A stretch of 64,000 nucleotides of DNA from Boswellia sacra (GCA_013180625.2 SNVD02009613.1:124001-188000); one strand, 5' to 3'. Positions 45,238-56,869 are shown, counted from the first letter of the stretch. Translations and numbers: made by a program. The notes: a model not told the origin generated them from the letters alone.

Positions 45238-46457
45238 CATTAATAGAACTCCCACTTGCATTGGGGCCTCAAAAAAAAAATGGAACACAGTCCCAACCTC
45301 CCCTCCTAAACTTTCCCCAAAACCAAAACATAGCCCCCAGCATTTAAATTGTAATGATCTACAGCTCATTAGGTAAGGGATAAACTGTTTTTGAACAAAA
45401 TTCAATTTTTTAGGGTTTATGAAATCTTTTAGTGAGTTAACAAAGAAAAAGGCTTTTTACCAGAGGCTCAAAGGGGTAACTAAGGGGATCAATTTTCTGC
45501 AAGGTTAGGGCTTATTAAGGCTCCAAAAACCGGTCCCGCAAAAGAAAATGCCTAAATCATTTCCCCAATGTTGCACAGCCTAGGATTTCGCCTGTAGTGA
45601 CCATCAAACAAGTTCTAGAATTCATTGAAATCTGAAGAAACATTTAAATTACATAAACTTTCTCTAAGTGGACAAATAACTCAGTGATAATAACTCAGTG
45701 CTCAATGTTGCACAAGGAATCAAAAGCAAAGCAAAAACCAATAAACATTTCAAGCACACAGATCCATGCATCATTTATCATTTTCCAAGATTTATTCTTA
45801 ATTCAATCATTATCTTATCATCGACCCACAAAATACAAGAAAAGAGGTACGTGGCGTTGTTACACCTGAGTCAAGATTTTATATTTCAACAATCCTTAGG
45901 ACCAGTAGCCCGCAGACTTAAGGTTTCCAGCCTATATACCTTTATTAACAAAAAAAAAAAAAAACAAGAAACAAGACACTTCAACAAATACGAAAATAAT
46001 AAACTACAGATTTATTTTAGAAGAGAAATGCGTTTTCCAAGAGTTAAGAAAAGAAACCCCATATTCTGCCATTCTCAGGTTTTTCCACAACTGTTTTTTT
46101 TTTAAATCAAAACTGATAAAGATAAAAACACATAACAACTCTAAATTATGCAAAACTAAACTCACTCATAAAATAAAAAAGGTCAACAAGTCAGCAAACA
46201 AAAACAAGTTAGTTAGAATGGGTCTACAAAGTTTAGAAGTTAGCCTCCTTATTCAGCCATTATGGATTGAAGAGATCCGAATGCGTTTCAAGAGAACTTG
46301 AACTTTTTAAGCCACCACTCTAAAAACCGAGATTAGAAAATATTACCTGGGACGAAAGAAATAACCTGAAAAAACTCATAAGAAATGACATGAAAAATCT
46401 CAAATAAACACACTAAAAAGAAAGCAAACAAAAACGAAGCAAACCAGCAAATAGAGA
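44417..46457 (-). other. Athila 3' non-coding tail of element 2
   Basis: It matches 3488-5451 of element 1 throughout, including the A-rich and G-rich tracts (here T-rich near 44970, 45090-45120 and 45208-45230, and C-tracts). Translated frames such as that at 45049-45405 come from low-complexity runs and are not genes. Confidence 0.85.
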
Positions 46458-47156
46458 TTACAGATAGGGAGGGTTTAAATCCCAGTTGACCCCCCTTTTT
46501 TGTTGCCCTTCCTCCAAACCATTTATTCCGAGCCATTGTTGGATCAGGTGAATAGACGAAATTCTTGTAATTTTTGTCAATTTTAAACTCTCCTGCGTTT
46601 GAAGAGCTGTAACCAGCATTTGCCTTACTGACGGTGAGATGAAATTTTTTTCTACAGCTTGATCAAGAAAGGAAAACAAACCATCAAAAAAATTTATTAA
46701 CATTTAACAAACCAATGGGTTTCTGATGGATGTTTAGCTGTGCCCAAGAGGTGATTTGAAATATCTCCTCTAATGTACCATAACCACCCGGCAAAGCTAT
46801 TAATGCATCGGACTTAACAACCATATGTGCAATACGCTCATGCATACTAGAGACCTGTAACTCTTCCCCGATTGTGTTGGCCTACGATATCTCGTACCAG
46901 CTAAATGGTTTAGTGATAATACTGTGAGACCTTTTACTCCCTATCCTAGGATGCCAGCTGTTTTGACACACACACCCCATTAACCCAAAGACTAAACCCC
47001 CTCCATAAATCCAAACGAATGAACCCTCTGCAGCTATGTCCTACCAAGATCAAGATCTACTGTTGGTAAAAATCCTCCATCTTTTAATTTACCAAATTGT
47101 GATCCACAAAAATATACGCATATATTTTGGAATCGCCGAATTGGTGTTTTCTCCAT
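46458..47156 (-). pseudogene. LOG: LOG pseudogene in element 2
   Basis: Homologous to the intact LOG of element 1 from the start (ATG at 47156, MEKTPIRRF conserved) to the stop. The signature PGGYGTLEE and the following [20 protein letters not shown] stretch are intact (about 46700-46800), but many small insertions and losses break the frame elsewhere: for example a one-base loss after GGTAGGACAT, extra bases in the GGGGG and TTT runs of the GGGSLG region, and a long changed stretch before the MHER motif. No LOG enzyme can be made from this copy as written. Confidence 0.92.
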
Positions 47157-47284
47157 TTCTAAAAGTTCTCTAAACTTGTGTAAGACAAATAATGCACGTT
47201 AGTTATTATACGATTCAAGTGCAAGACAGGTTATGGAATGGCATATGAAAATATGCAGAATGTATATATACACACGTAAAACTC

Positions 47285-47560
47285 TCAAATTTTGACACAT
47301 GGAGACATACTTTCGGTGGGGGTTGCTCGATACAGATTTATCGCCCCAAGATTTGAAAAAATGAGATATGCTTTCGGCGAGGTTTGACAAAACCTACACA
47401 CTTGTCTCCCACGTGAAGCATGGAAAATGGACATACACTTTCGGCGGAGGTTGACAAAACCTCCACACTTATCTCCCACGTGAAGCATTAAAAATGGAGA
47501 TACACTTTCGGTGGAGATTGACAAAACCTCCACACTTATCTCTCACGTGTACTTATGCCA
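47285..47560 (-). repeat. 67-bp G-box/hairpin tandem repeats of element 2
   Basis: CACGTG at 47410, 47477 and 47544 (67-bp steps), each followed on the minus strand by the GGTTTTGTCAA hairpin region, plus a degenerate fourth unit near 47350. It lies between the small ORF and LOG as in element 1. Confidence 0.85.
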
Positions 47561-47807
47561 TAGGGTAGTCATATGGTTTGTCAAAAAGAAAACTTGAAAT
47601 TAAAACAAACAAAATCAACAAACAACAACAACCCAAAAACAACATTGATAATCAGATCAAACGAAACAAGAAAAAAAAAAAAAAAAAAGACAAACAATAA
47701 ATCGACCCACAACAAATTACACACATTCAAAATATACAAGTAAGTTTGTGATTGTGGCTCCACATCTTCCCTCCGTGGTTTTTTACGTCAGTACGGCTGA
47801 ACGCCTT
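47561..47807 (-). other. spacer between small ORF and G-box repeats
   Basis: The counterpart of 2218-2439: TTG-rich on the minus strand, with an expanded A-run near 47670 on the + strand. No ORF. Confidence 0.5.
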
Positions 47808-48362
47808 CTATGAGTCGGGGATTTGCTTCCCATCCAGTTTTCTTATAAACTGGCATACAGGGTCTTTTTTAGTCAGATTCCCTAGACTATAACACTGCAA
47901 TTCATCACGAAATTGTGTCCATAGATTATGCAATTCACGCTGAACAAGTCCGCAAGAATGTGACTCAAGAGTTAATAAAACATTACCCAGCGACTCATTA
48001 CTCAAACCATTCTTAATAAATGAAAGTTTATCTTCTCTATTCCTGGACGCAAAACCTAATGAACGACAAGTCTGGTTACGATTCCATCTAGCACATTTAT
48101 AACATACTTGTAACCTTTTCGCTCTTCGCCTCTTGGCGTAGTAGCTTTTTCCTAGATCGGGCATGTATTTTGCGAGATTGATGTCCGGCTCACCAGACAA
48201 TCTCACCTTGGCTTCGATAAGCCATCGGATATTCGCAGGCAGATTTAAGAGCATCAATACCCAAAATCTAGTCATCCGTACTTTATAAATTTTAAACACA
48301 GCATTTTGAGAAAGTGAAGGGAAATATTTACGAAGTTTCGACAGAAAGATATCAGCATCCAT
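47808..48362 (-). CDS. Cys/Arg-rich small protein, element 2 copy
   Basis: From the Met at 48362 (MDADIFLSKLRKYF) to TAG at 47808, about 184 codons; the frame extends further upstream to 48527, but that part overlaps the pol-linker remnant and is less likely to be coding. Features: YYAKRRRAKR basic motif, CYKC ... NQTC Cys finger, then NREDKLSFIKNGL. In a hand alignment with element 1 over 163 codons I count 13 amino-acid-changing and 9 silent differences and no indels, while LOG and pol are full of indels between the copies. The MDADIF start is lost in element 1 through a 43-bp deletion. The family call (viral NABP-like, possible silencing suppressor) is a motif judgement. Confidence 0.6.
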   Translation of the reverse strand: MDADIFLSKLRKYFPSLSQNAVFKIYKVRMTRFWVLMLLNLPANIRWLIEAKVRLSGEPDINLAKYMPDLGKSYYAKRRRAKRLQVCYKCARWNRNQTCRSLGFASRNREDKLSFIKNGLSNESLGNVLLTLESHSCGLVQRELHNLWTQFRDELQCYSLGNLTKKDPVCQFIRKLDGKQIPDS

Positions 48363-48369
48363 TGAAGAG

Positions 48370-48485
48370 AAGAAAAGGAGAGATATTACCGATAATGCGA
48401 TTGAGTTTGTTCTTCTCCCAGATATGCACGTTTCAAACCTTCGGGCAATGGTTTCAACTCCCCTTCGAATGTTTCCCCAAGCTGT
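48370..48485 (-). pseudogene. pol-linker remnant, element 2 copy
   Basis: On the minus strand one frame reads ELKPLPEGLKRAYLGEEQT and stops just before the Met of the small ORF, as in element 1 (1570-1682). Confidence 0.7.
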
Positions 48486-48826
48486 TACACAAATGAATTC
48501 GAAGTACGAAATAATCAAATTAAACAAAGGAAGGAAAAGAAAAGAGTAGAAACGAAACTAAAGACACATAAAAGAGATAACAACACAATAACAAATAGAA
48601 GTCAAAAACAAGTAAAAACAAATAAAAACAAATGAGACAGATTTCAAAGAGAGATAAAACCTGGTCAATTTGATGGTCTACGAAAGGAATCTCCTCGAGA
48701 CACAAAAATTGATCATTATTATCTTATTTTATTTTTCTTTTCTTTTTTTTATTTATTTTTTAAAAACATTGGGTTGCCTTCCAATAAGCGCTTGGTTTAA
48801 CGTCCTCAGCCTGACGTTACTTGCCA
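48486..48826 (-). other. non-coding spacer after pol, element 2
   Basis: The counterpart of 1241-1569, with the conserved phrase near 48780-48800. No gene. Confidence 0.5.
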
Positions 48827-50292
48827 TCACCCATCAAGATAAGCTGGCTCGTAGAGAGGTACCTCCTCGATGTCCTGCATCACTGAATTCTCATAGTAAG
48901 GCTTCAACCTGTGCCCATTCACCTTGAATACTTTGTCCATTTTTAAGCTCTTGATTTCCACTACACCATGAGGAAAAACATTAGTAATAACAAAAGGTCC
49001 AACCCATCGAGATCGTAATTTACCTGGAAATAAATTGAGGCGAGAATGAAATAAAAGAACTTTCTGTCCCACTTCAAAATTCTTCTTGGAGATCATTTTA
49101 TCATGAAATGCCTTAGTTTTCTCTTTGTAAATTCTGGAATTCTCATAGGCATCATTTCTAAGTTCTTCCAATTCTTGCAGTTGAAGCTTCCTATGTTCTC
49201 CAGCAGCATCCATCTCCATGTTACAAAGCTTTACTGCCCACCATGCTTTGTGTTTGAGCTCTACTGGAAGGTGACATGGCTTACCATAAACTAACCTATA
49301 CGGAGACATACCAATAGGTGTCTTGTAAGCAGTTCGATATGCCCAAAGTGCATCTTTAAGTCGTAGGCTCCAATCTTTTCTGTTCGGATTCACCGTCTTC
49401 TCGAGAATGGACTTGACCTCCCGATTTGAAACTTCAACTTGACCACTAATTTGTGGATGATATGCAGTAGACACCTTGTGAGTGATGTTGTATTTCTTGA
49501 GCAAGGCTTCAAATGATTTGTTGCGGAAGTGTGTCCCTCTGTCACTAATCATGGCTCTTGGTGTTCCAAATCTCGCAAAAATGTTAGATTTCACAAAATC
49601 TACAACAACTTTAGAATCATTAGTTCTCGTAGCTCTTGCTATCCAACCTTTCGAAACATAATCCACAGCAAGTATAAGTAAACTTACCAAGATGAAGAAA
49701 AGGACCCATGAAATCAATAAAACCCCCCCACCAAAAAAACACAAAAAAAAAAAACTACCCCCAACATGCACAGCTCAACCACAGTATAGGGGTTTTGTGG
49801 CATTTGATTTTTGGCACGTAAATTACCTGTCTTGACAACGGTCACAAGCTTTGCAAAATAGATATGCATCTTTGAACAATGATGGCCAGTAGAATCCACA
49901 ATCAAGAACTTCAGGGCTGTTCTTTTTGGTCCGAAGTGACCGCCACATGTATAAGAATGACAGAAGGTAAAAATTGAATTAAATTCAGATTCAGAAACAC
50001 ACCTTCTTATCACTTGATCAGAACAATGCTTCCATAAGTATGGATCATCCAATATGTAATATTTGGCAATGTTTTTGATCTTGTCTCTTTGAGCTCGAGT
50101 CAATTCATTTGGTAGCTTCTTGGTAACTAAGTAATTAACAATATCTGCATACCAAGGGGCTGCTACATGTAGAGACAGCAATTGTTCATCCGGAAAACTT
50201 TCTTGTAATTGCAGTACATCCTCGTCATGGACAATGCGACTAAGATGGTCTGCAACTAAGTTTTCACTTCCCTTCTTATCTTTGATTTCCAA
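48827..50292 (-). pseudogene. pol: RNase H end, integrase, C-terminal domain (element 2)
   Basis: The downstream frame (49771 to 48827) holds AVDYVSKGW (first Asp), [10 protein letters not shown] (second Asp), SGQVEVSN (Glu) and a C-terminal domain ending YEPAYLDG. The upstream frame (50292 to 49714) holds the RNase H tail (KDKKGSENLVADHLSR) and the H2C2 finger. Between them, at about 49715-49770, a run of C, A and G homopolymers has replaced a short stretch present in element 1 and shifts the frame. The sequence is otherwise close to element 1. Confidence 0.92.
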
Positions 50293-50722
50293 GTCAAATT
50301 CCTATAAAAGGAGTATCCACTTGATAAGCCTTGGTTTTGCATCTTTCTTTGTGAGCAAGTACCTCAAAGCTGCATGATCAGAATAAACGGTTACTTTAGT
50401 ACCAATCAACTAAGATCGAAACTTTTCTAAAGCAAAAATAACCGCTAGCAGCTCTTTCTCAGTGGTAGAATAATTAAGTTGAGCATCATTTAAAGTCCGA
50501 GATCGTAATAATGGCATGTGGAATTCTGCCAATTCGTTGACCTAAAATGGCACCCACAGCGTAGTCACTTGCATCACACATGATCTCGAATGGATGATTC
50601 CAATTTGGAGATTGGATTATTGGAGCTGAAGTCAAGAGTTCCTTCAGTTTCTCAAATGACTCTTTGCATTTCTCATCAAATTCGAAGGCCACATCATTCT
50701 GCAATAATCTGCATAGAGGCAA
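50230..50722 (-). pseudogene. pol: RNase H domain
   Basis: FEIMCDASDYAVGAILGQRI gives the first RNase H Asp and the ASD-x-AVGA motif of gypsy RNase H. The domain continues at lower coordinates in shifted frames to the ADHLSR end. RNase H removes the RNA strand during reverse transcription. Confidence 0.85.
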
Positions 50723-50922
50723 TGCTATCTTCGAGAAATCTTTGATGAATCAACGATAGAAACCTGCATGACCGAGAAACGAACGAATATCCCGCACACT
50801 TGTGGGAAGGGGTAAGGAACATATAAGATCTATCTTGGATTTATCAACTTCTATACCCTTAGCAGAAATAACATGTCCCAAAACTATACCCTGATCTACC
50901 ATAAAATGACATTTTTCCCAAT

Positions 50923-52052
50923 TTAGAAAAGGTTAGTTTCCATACATCTTTGAAGTATAAGTGTAAGGTTATCAAGGCATTTATCAAAAGAATCACCAAA
51001 AACAATAAAGTCATCCATAAATACCTCAATGATGTTCTCAACATAATCAGAGAAAATACTTACCATACACCTTTGGAAAGTGGCAGGGGCATTGCAAAGA
51101 CCGAATGGCATGCGTCGATAGGCAAATGTACCGAATGGGCATGTGAATGTAGTTTTCTCTTGATCCTCAGGGCAATGACAATCTGATTATATCCTGAATA
51201 GCCATCAAGAAAACAATAATGAGAATGACCTGCTAATCTCTCCAGCATTTGATCAATGAATGGCAAAGGAAAGTGATCCTTGCGAGTTGCAGAATTAAGC
51301 TTTCGATAATCAATACAAACTCGCCACCCGGTTTGGATACGAGTGGGAACTAGCTCATTATTGTCATTCTTAACCACCGTAACACCAGATTTCTTCGGAA
51401 CAACTTGGACTGGACTCACCCACTTGCTGTCCGAAATTGGATAAATCACACCCACATCTAACAATTTCAAGATTTCTTTCTTGACAACTTCCATCATGGG
51501 AGGATTCAACCTCCGCTGTGCTTCTCTAGTGGGCTTGGATCCCTCTTCTAACAAGATGCGGTGCATGCATACGGCTGGACTAATACCTTTGATGTCAGCG
51601 ACTGTCCACCCAATGGCCATTTTGTGATCTCGGAGCACTCGGATGAGTTTCTCTTCTTGTAATGGTGCAAGACCCTTTGCTATTATGACTGGCAAAGTAT
51701 CTTTCTCACCTAGGAATACATGCTTCAAATGATGTGGAAGAGGTTTAAGCTCCAAGGCAGGTGCTTTCATCATGGAAGGTAGAAGTTTCTCATTAGATAA
51801 AGGCAATTCAATGTACGAAACATCATACCTGTTTGTGGTGATAGCTATAGTCTCATCCAAGCTTTCCACAGCTTCCTCCACTTCTTTAGACACTTGTATC
51901 AACTTCCTCGATTCTCTGGAATTTTCTGCCCCAATGTGCTCACTAATGGCTACTTCCAATGCATCCTTGCGAGTTAACTCAAAAAGTTGTTGTGCCAAAG
52001 AATCAATAACATCAACTGCAAAAACAGAATGCAAGTCACTAGGGTACCTCAT
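50923..52052 (-). pseudogene. pol: reverse transcriptase (element 2)
   Basis: The order is: linker with ELKPLPHHLKHVFLGEKDTL, RT fingers (WRVCIDYRKLNSATRKDHF), LAGHSHYCFLDGYSGYNQI with the first catalytic Asp, then a frame change near 51105, MPFGLCNAPATFQRCM and FMDDF (the YxDD box). It is broken by at least one frameshift between palm motifs and another at 52050, where the protease joins. Confidence 0.92.
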
Positions 52053-52528
52053 TGCCTCAAAATATTGAAACGAATCACCTCGCCATCAAACTCCATGGTG
52101 AGAGTGCCATCATGAACATCAATCTTCGTTCGGGCAGTTTTCAAGAATGGCCTCCCCAAATGAATCGGTGTTGGATTGGGAGATGTCTCATCCTCCATTT
52201 CCAGAACATAGAAGTCTGCTGGAAAAACCAATTGATTTACGTGCACAAGCACATCTTCCACAACTCCTTTGGAATATGCATTAGAACGATCAGCAAGTTG
52301 AATTACAATACCAGTTTTCGCAAGGGGTTCAAGATTCAAAGAAGCATAAATAGAATATGGCATGACATTAATAGATGCTCCTAAATCTAGCATAGCTCTT
52401 TCAAACTTGGTATTACCAATAGTGCATGGAATGGTGAACGTACCTGGATCTTTGCATTTCGGAGGAATTTTTCTTTGCAATACAGCTGAAACATTTTCCC
52501 CCACACTTACCTTCTCATTTCCTTTCAA
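52049..52528 (-). pseudogene. pol: aspartic protease (element 2)
   Basis: The active-site motif is DLGASINVMP, where most retropepsins have D(S/T)G; this Leu form is usual for Athila. HLGRPFLKTARTKIDV is the C-terminal protease motif (LGRPFL). The frame ends at a stop near the RT junction where one T is probably missing. Confidence 0.88.
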
Positions 52529-52546
52529 CTTCCTCTTGTTGGTGCA

Positions 52547-52936
52547 TCACTCTTTGAGAAATTTTGCATAACGAGGCACTTGCTTGATAGCATCCAGAAG
52601 TGGTATGTTTAACTCGATCTTGCAAAAAGTTTCCAGGATTTCCTGTTCTTGTTCCTCCTTCTTTGATTTTGCAAATCTTCTACGAAAAGGTGGAGGAGTA
52701 ACATATGAAGAAATATGGGTTTTCGGATTTACCTTAGAAGATGATGTTTTATTCATGGTGGAAGTGGTGTCATCCCCTTCATCAGTTTGTGATTTCTTTG
52801 GTGAAATCTCTAATTGCTTCCCACTTCTCAAAGTTACAGCACTAGCATTCTCTCTTGGATTGATCACCGGCTGAGAAGGTAATTTTCCTGAGCTTTGACT
52901 CTCAAATTTGCTCATGTTAGTGGCCACTTGTCCCAT
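52547..52936 (-). pseudogene. gag C-terminal / gag-pol linker (element 2)
   Basis: It carries AVTLRSGKQL and ELNIPLLDAIKQVPRYAKFL, a linker typical of Athila polyproteins just before the protease. It is separated from gag by an in-frame TAG near 52975 and from the protease by a frameshift near 52540. Confidence 0.85.
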
Positions 52937-52944
52937 TTGATTTT

Positions 52945-54093
52945 TCAGGTTTTGGATACTTGCCCTAGTTTCCTACTGAAATTGCATTGTGTTAGTGGCA
53001 AGTGCTTTAACAATATCCTGGAGAGACATACCTGAATTTTGTGGAGCTGGTTGTGGTGCTGGTTGTGGTTGTGCTTGAAATGGTTGCTGCACCCTTGGTT
53101 GATTGAAACCTGGTGGTCGATTTGGTATGGCATTTGGGCAATTGGTTGATGATTGCCATATCTTAAATTAGGGTGATCTCTCCATCCAGCATTGTCAGTA
53201 TTGGAGAAAGGGTCATACCTTTGCCTTGGTTGTCCTGGAAATCCACCCATGGCATTGGCTTGTTCTTTATCTCCTTCTTGCAAAGTTAGATACATGTCGG
53301 TTGGATGGTCCATGGCAGAACATACCCCACATGCATAAGATTGCTGCATATGTCCGACAGCCATTTTTTTTACAAGAGAGGTAAGTTCACAAAGTTGTTG
53401 TTCAATGTTTGAAGTACTTACCTCATTTACTCTTTTTGATAGTTGTGGCTCAAATTGATTGCTGAATTGTTGGGAGTTCGCTGCCATGTCACTAATCAAA
53501 CGTCTTGCAACGTTTGGTGTTTTATTAACTAGTGCTCCACCACTAGCAGCATCAATGATACTCCTTTCCATAGGTAGTATACCCTCATAGAAATATTGAA
53601 TTAGGAGTCCATCACTAATTTGATGGTTTGGACAGCTAGCGCATAACCTTTTAAATCTCTCCCAATATTCATGAAGTGATTCTCCATTGTGTTGTCGAAT
53701 GCCACTAATATCTTTTCTAATATTTGTAACTTTTGAGGCTGGAAAGTAATTCTCCAAAAAGAGTTTACTCATCTCATTCCAAGTGGTAATGGTACCTGGT
53801 GGTAGATAGTATAGCCAATCTTTTGCCGAATCTGCTAATGAGAATGGGAAGGCTCTCAATTTAATTTGCTCTTCAGAAACACCGGTTGGCTTTATACTTG
53901 AGCATACCACATGAAATTCTTTGAGGTGTTTGTTCGGATCCTCTCCTGCAAAACCATGAAATGTAGGCAAGAGATGAATCAGTCCAGATTTAAGTTCAAA
54001 ATCTATCTCAAAATTGGTGCTTATGCATAACGGTTGTTGATCAATAATTGGAGCCGCTAACTCCTTAAGAGTATGATCGTTTTTCATCGCCAT
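52945..54093 (-). pseudogene. gag (capsid and zinc knuckle) of element 2
   Basis: 382 codons from MAMKNDHTLKEL. The capsid core has FHGFAGEDPNKHLKEFHVVC, FPFSLADSAKDWLYYLP and RQHNGESLHEYWERFKRLC, all Athila gag signatures. The zinc knuckle CGVCSAMDHPTDMY has lost its last Cys (Tyr instead), so RNA binding is doubtful. The C-terminal 40 residues are in a shifted frame. Gag would package the element RNA. Confidence 0.92.
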
Positions 54094-54342
54094 TGCTTCC
54101 GATTCAGATTTGATTGAACTGCAAGAAGATGGGAGGGAAGTATGTCATGCAAGGTCAAATTCTGGAGGTGGAGTTGAAATTGACCGATTTAGCCTTAAAT
54201 TCGAGGATTGGAGAAACTCCTTAATTCTCTTAAGTCGTTGACCCGCTTCTCCCTCGGACATAAAAGCCTAACACAAACAATCAGGAAATAACAATCAAGA
54301 ATCAGTAGTAAAAACAGAATAACAAATTGATTAGAAAATCAA

Positions 54343-54360
54343 TCCCCGGCAACGGCGCCA
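54343..54360 (-). promoter_or_regulatory. primer-binding site, tRNA-Asp
   Basis: Minus strand TGGCGCCGTTGCCGGGGA is complementary to the 3' end of plant tRNA-Asp. It lies 6 bp inside the 5' LTR, a spacing compatible with priming of minus-strand cDNA. tRNA-Asp priming is known for Athila. Confidence 0.93.
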
Positions 54361-54366
54361 AAAACT

Positions 54367-55778
54367 TGATGCGTTCGAACTAGCAAGTATACTAGTCGCA
54401 CAAGTAATAAAGTGATAAGTAAGATATCGTTCCCACGAGGATTGATTCTAATTGAATTTGTTATTTTACAGCAAAAACAGAATAAACGGGGGGTTTTTGT
54501 TGATTGATTAACTAATGAAATATTAATGCAAATAAAGAATAACACAATACAAAGTAAAATGGAGTGAAAAATCAATGAGAGACACTTGGTTAAGGGTTCT
54601 TTCTCTGCCACAAGATATGAATTTGTGAATTAACATAGAATTTTCATCCAATTACAGCATTGAAGTTATCAACCGTAGATAACAATAAGCTCTATTACCC
54701 CAATCTTTCCTTACTTTGTTGTTAAATAAAACAAGTTCTTTATTTAATCTCTATCCATTAAACAACCTAGAATAAGCTCTCTGAGTTTAATTCAATGGAA
54801 GCATTACGAAAAGAAAGATAGGTTGATCTAAGCAATAATCACACAGGTTCGGATTATTTAACCTAAGTTGTATTTTCCAATTGCAATCTCTGATCACAAT
54901 TTTGCTACTAATGATTGGAAATTCATGACAATTACGGATCAAGATTTCTAATCTAGCAATAGACAACAACAGGTTATATTCAGTTGGCCATTCCAAATAC
55001 AATCAGTAAGCAATCATAAGCATTAGATATGGGAAAATACAAGCAACTTCAATTAGAGAATTGGATAAGAACTTCTTACACAATCAACTCACAAAAACCA
55101 TATCAAGGGCTTTGAAATCACCCTCAATCAATTCAGATTCAGTTACACATGTTCAAAAACGTGGCAAAATCAATACAACATGCAAACTTTCCAGAAAATG
55201 AAATGGAATGGAAAAACTTAGCAATTTTGATGTAAATCTCTTTGGATTATAATTCTTCCTCTTTCCAAGCTTTCTTTCTCCTTCAAGAACTCTAGGAGAT
55301 GAGAGAATTCTAGAGTTGCAGCCTCCACCACGTTCTCCCTCTTCAAGTTATGAAAATAAAACCCTAAAATATGTTTATATAATCTGCTACAGTAACTTGC
55401 TACAGTGCCCCCGTATATAATAACATGCTACAGTGATATGTGGAATTACAAATATACACTTCTCATACCATTTTTATTATAACTTTCGGTACAATATATA
55501 AAGTCGTGAACCGTAAATTTCTCCAGAAAATAGACTTCGAGAGCTTTTCAATGGTATATAGCATGTTATCTGGTTAATTGTATATCGATACAATCAACTT
55601 CGAGAAATTGGCTGATTAGCAGAGGTGAAAATGAAGGGTTTTACTCCATTTTTGTGCAAGTTGTCTCCAAAACTCCTACAAACATCAAAACCACACAAAA
55701 ACATAAAAATACCAAGGAATATAGCAAAGAAACATGGACAAATTGATATGAAAGTAATACATAAATAGACGCCTATCA
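54367..55778 (-). repeat. 5' LTR of element 2 (1412 bp)
   Basis: Minus strand TGATAGGCGTC ... GAACGCATCA. A TATA-like tatataaac near 55375 follows the CTGTAGCA cluster. It is closer to element 1's LTR in homopolymer lengths than its own 3' LTR is. Confidence 0.92.
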
Positions 55779-56869
55779 TATATGTAAAAGGCGTGTAACT
55801 TCTGAACTTAGATTCACCCTATTATGATATTTCACCTTTGGCTTCGTCGTGAAATCTTATTGCCACAGATGACTTGTTGAAGCTAATGCTCACTATTAGT
55901 GGTAGCTCCATCTCATTTTGCTTTTTATACATCCTAGATGTTGGTATCAAAATTGAATTCCTTTCTTCTTTTATGATATCGACTTTTGTTTGCTTAAAGC
56001 AATTGCCTTATGAGAACAAAATTATTATATTTTCTCGGAGTATATTGAAAGAAAACTGCAATATCTTTGCAACACTTAGGCTAATTGTGTTGTGATGAGC
56101 AATCGACATAATTAATTTTCCTAGTCTGAAAAACATAGTGTAACCCATTAATGCGATTTGTTGATCGAAGGACCGTAGTCCATGTACTTAGCTTAGTATT
56201 TCTTTGCCAAGTAGATATCAAAATGTAATTTCCATTTTAGAGTTAACTTGAGCTGTTCTTTCTAGTGCCTTTTGATATTACTATTATCATTGATAAGTCG
56301 TGTTAACTAGTGAATGTACTAGCAACGCCCACTTCTTCAAAGCATGTCATCTTAGGATGAGCCACTTTGGAATAAAAGGCAAGCTAGGCTATCAGTCAAT
56401 GTACTTATAGCCTTGGCTTCTTCAAAGAGTTCTATCCTTAAAAGAACTACTTTGGAATCAAAATGGTAAGGTTTTAAATAGCATCGTGTAGGGTTTCTTC
56501 CCATTAGTTAAGCCTTAGCTCATTCAGTAAAGTGATATTTTATACCATAATATGAATAATACCTTATTGGGTTTCACATTTGTTAAGTCTTAGCTCATTG
56601 AGTGAAGGAGGACCTTGGTCCTTTACAGAAGAGAGGGCTCAGGCTCTTTGTGGCAATAAGAGGAAAGAGGCACTTAGGCTTTCAAAATATAGCTTGTAGG
56701 TGTTTGTAAGAAATAAGCATATGAATCATTCTAAACCCGAGACACCTTTCCAAGCTCAAATTTCTCATTGATAATATTTCTTCAAGTGTTCAGCATTCCA
56801 AGGGTGCTTAACTTTAGTCCCATCCATTCAAAGCAGGTGATAAGCCCCCAAGCCAAGAAATTGCTCTAC
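55779..56869 (-). other. non-coding region downstream of Tat integrase (probable 3' UTR)
   Basis: It contains loosely repeated phrases (56330-56470: 'cttcttcaaag' and 'actttggaat(a/c)aaa'; 56505-56610: 'ttaagccttagctcatt(c/g)ag'). No gene; the 73-codon frame at 55874 has no domain. Position after the pol fits a Tat 3' UTR. Confidence 0.5.

Larger units (their letters stand above)
42944..55778 (-). mobile_element. Athila-like Ty3/gypsy retrotransposon, element 2 (both LTRs, LOG-bearing family)
   Basis: About 12.8 kb with, in minus-strand order: 5' LTR, tRNA-Asp PBS, gag, protease, RT, RNase H, integrase, Cys/Arg-rich ORF, G-box array, broken LOG, non-coding tail, PPT, 3' LTR. All coding parts but the small ORF are disrupted. 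The 5-bp flanks are TAATT (left) and TATAT (right) and do not match, so either the duplication decayed or the LTRs come from a recombined copy. It lies within or beside a Tat element of the same orientation. Confidence 0.93.

Noticed and set aside
45049..45405. 118-codon minus-strand frame with Lys runs
   Set aside because: It lies in the low-complexity tail of element 2; the Lys runs come from T homopolymers.
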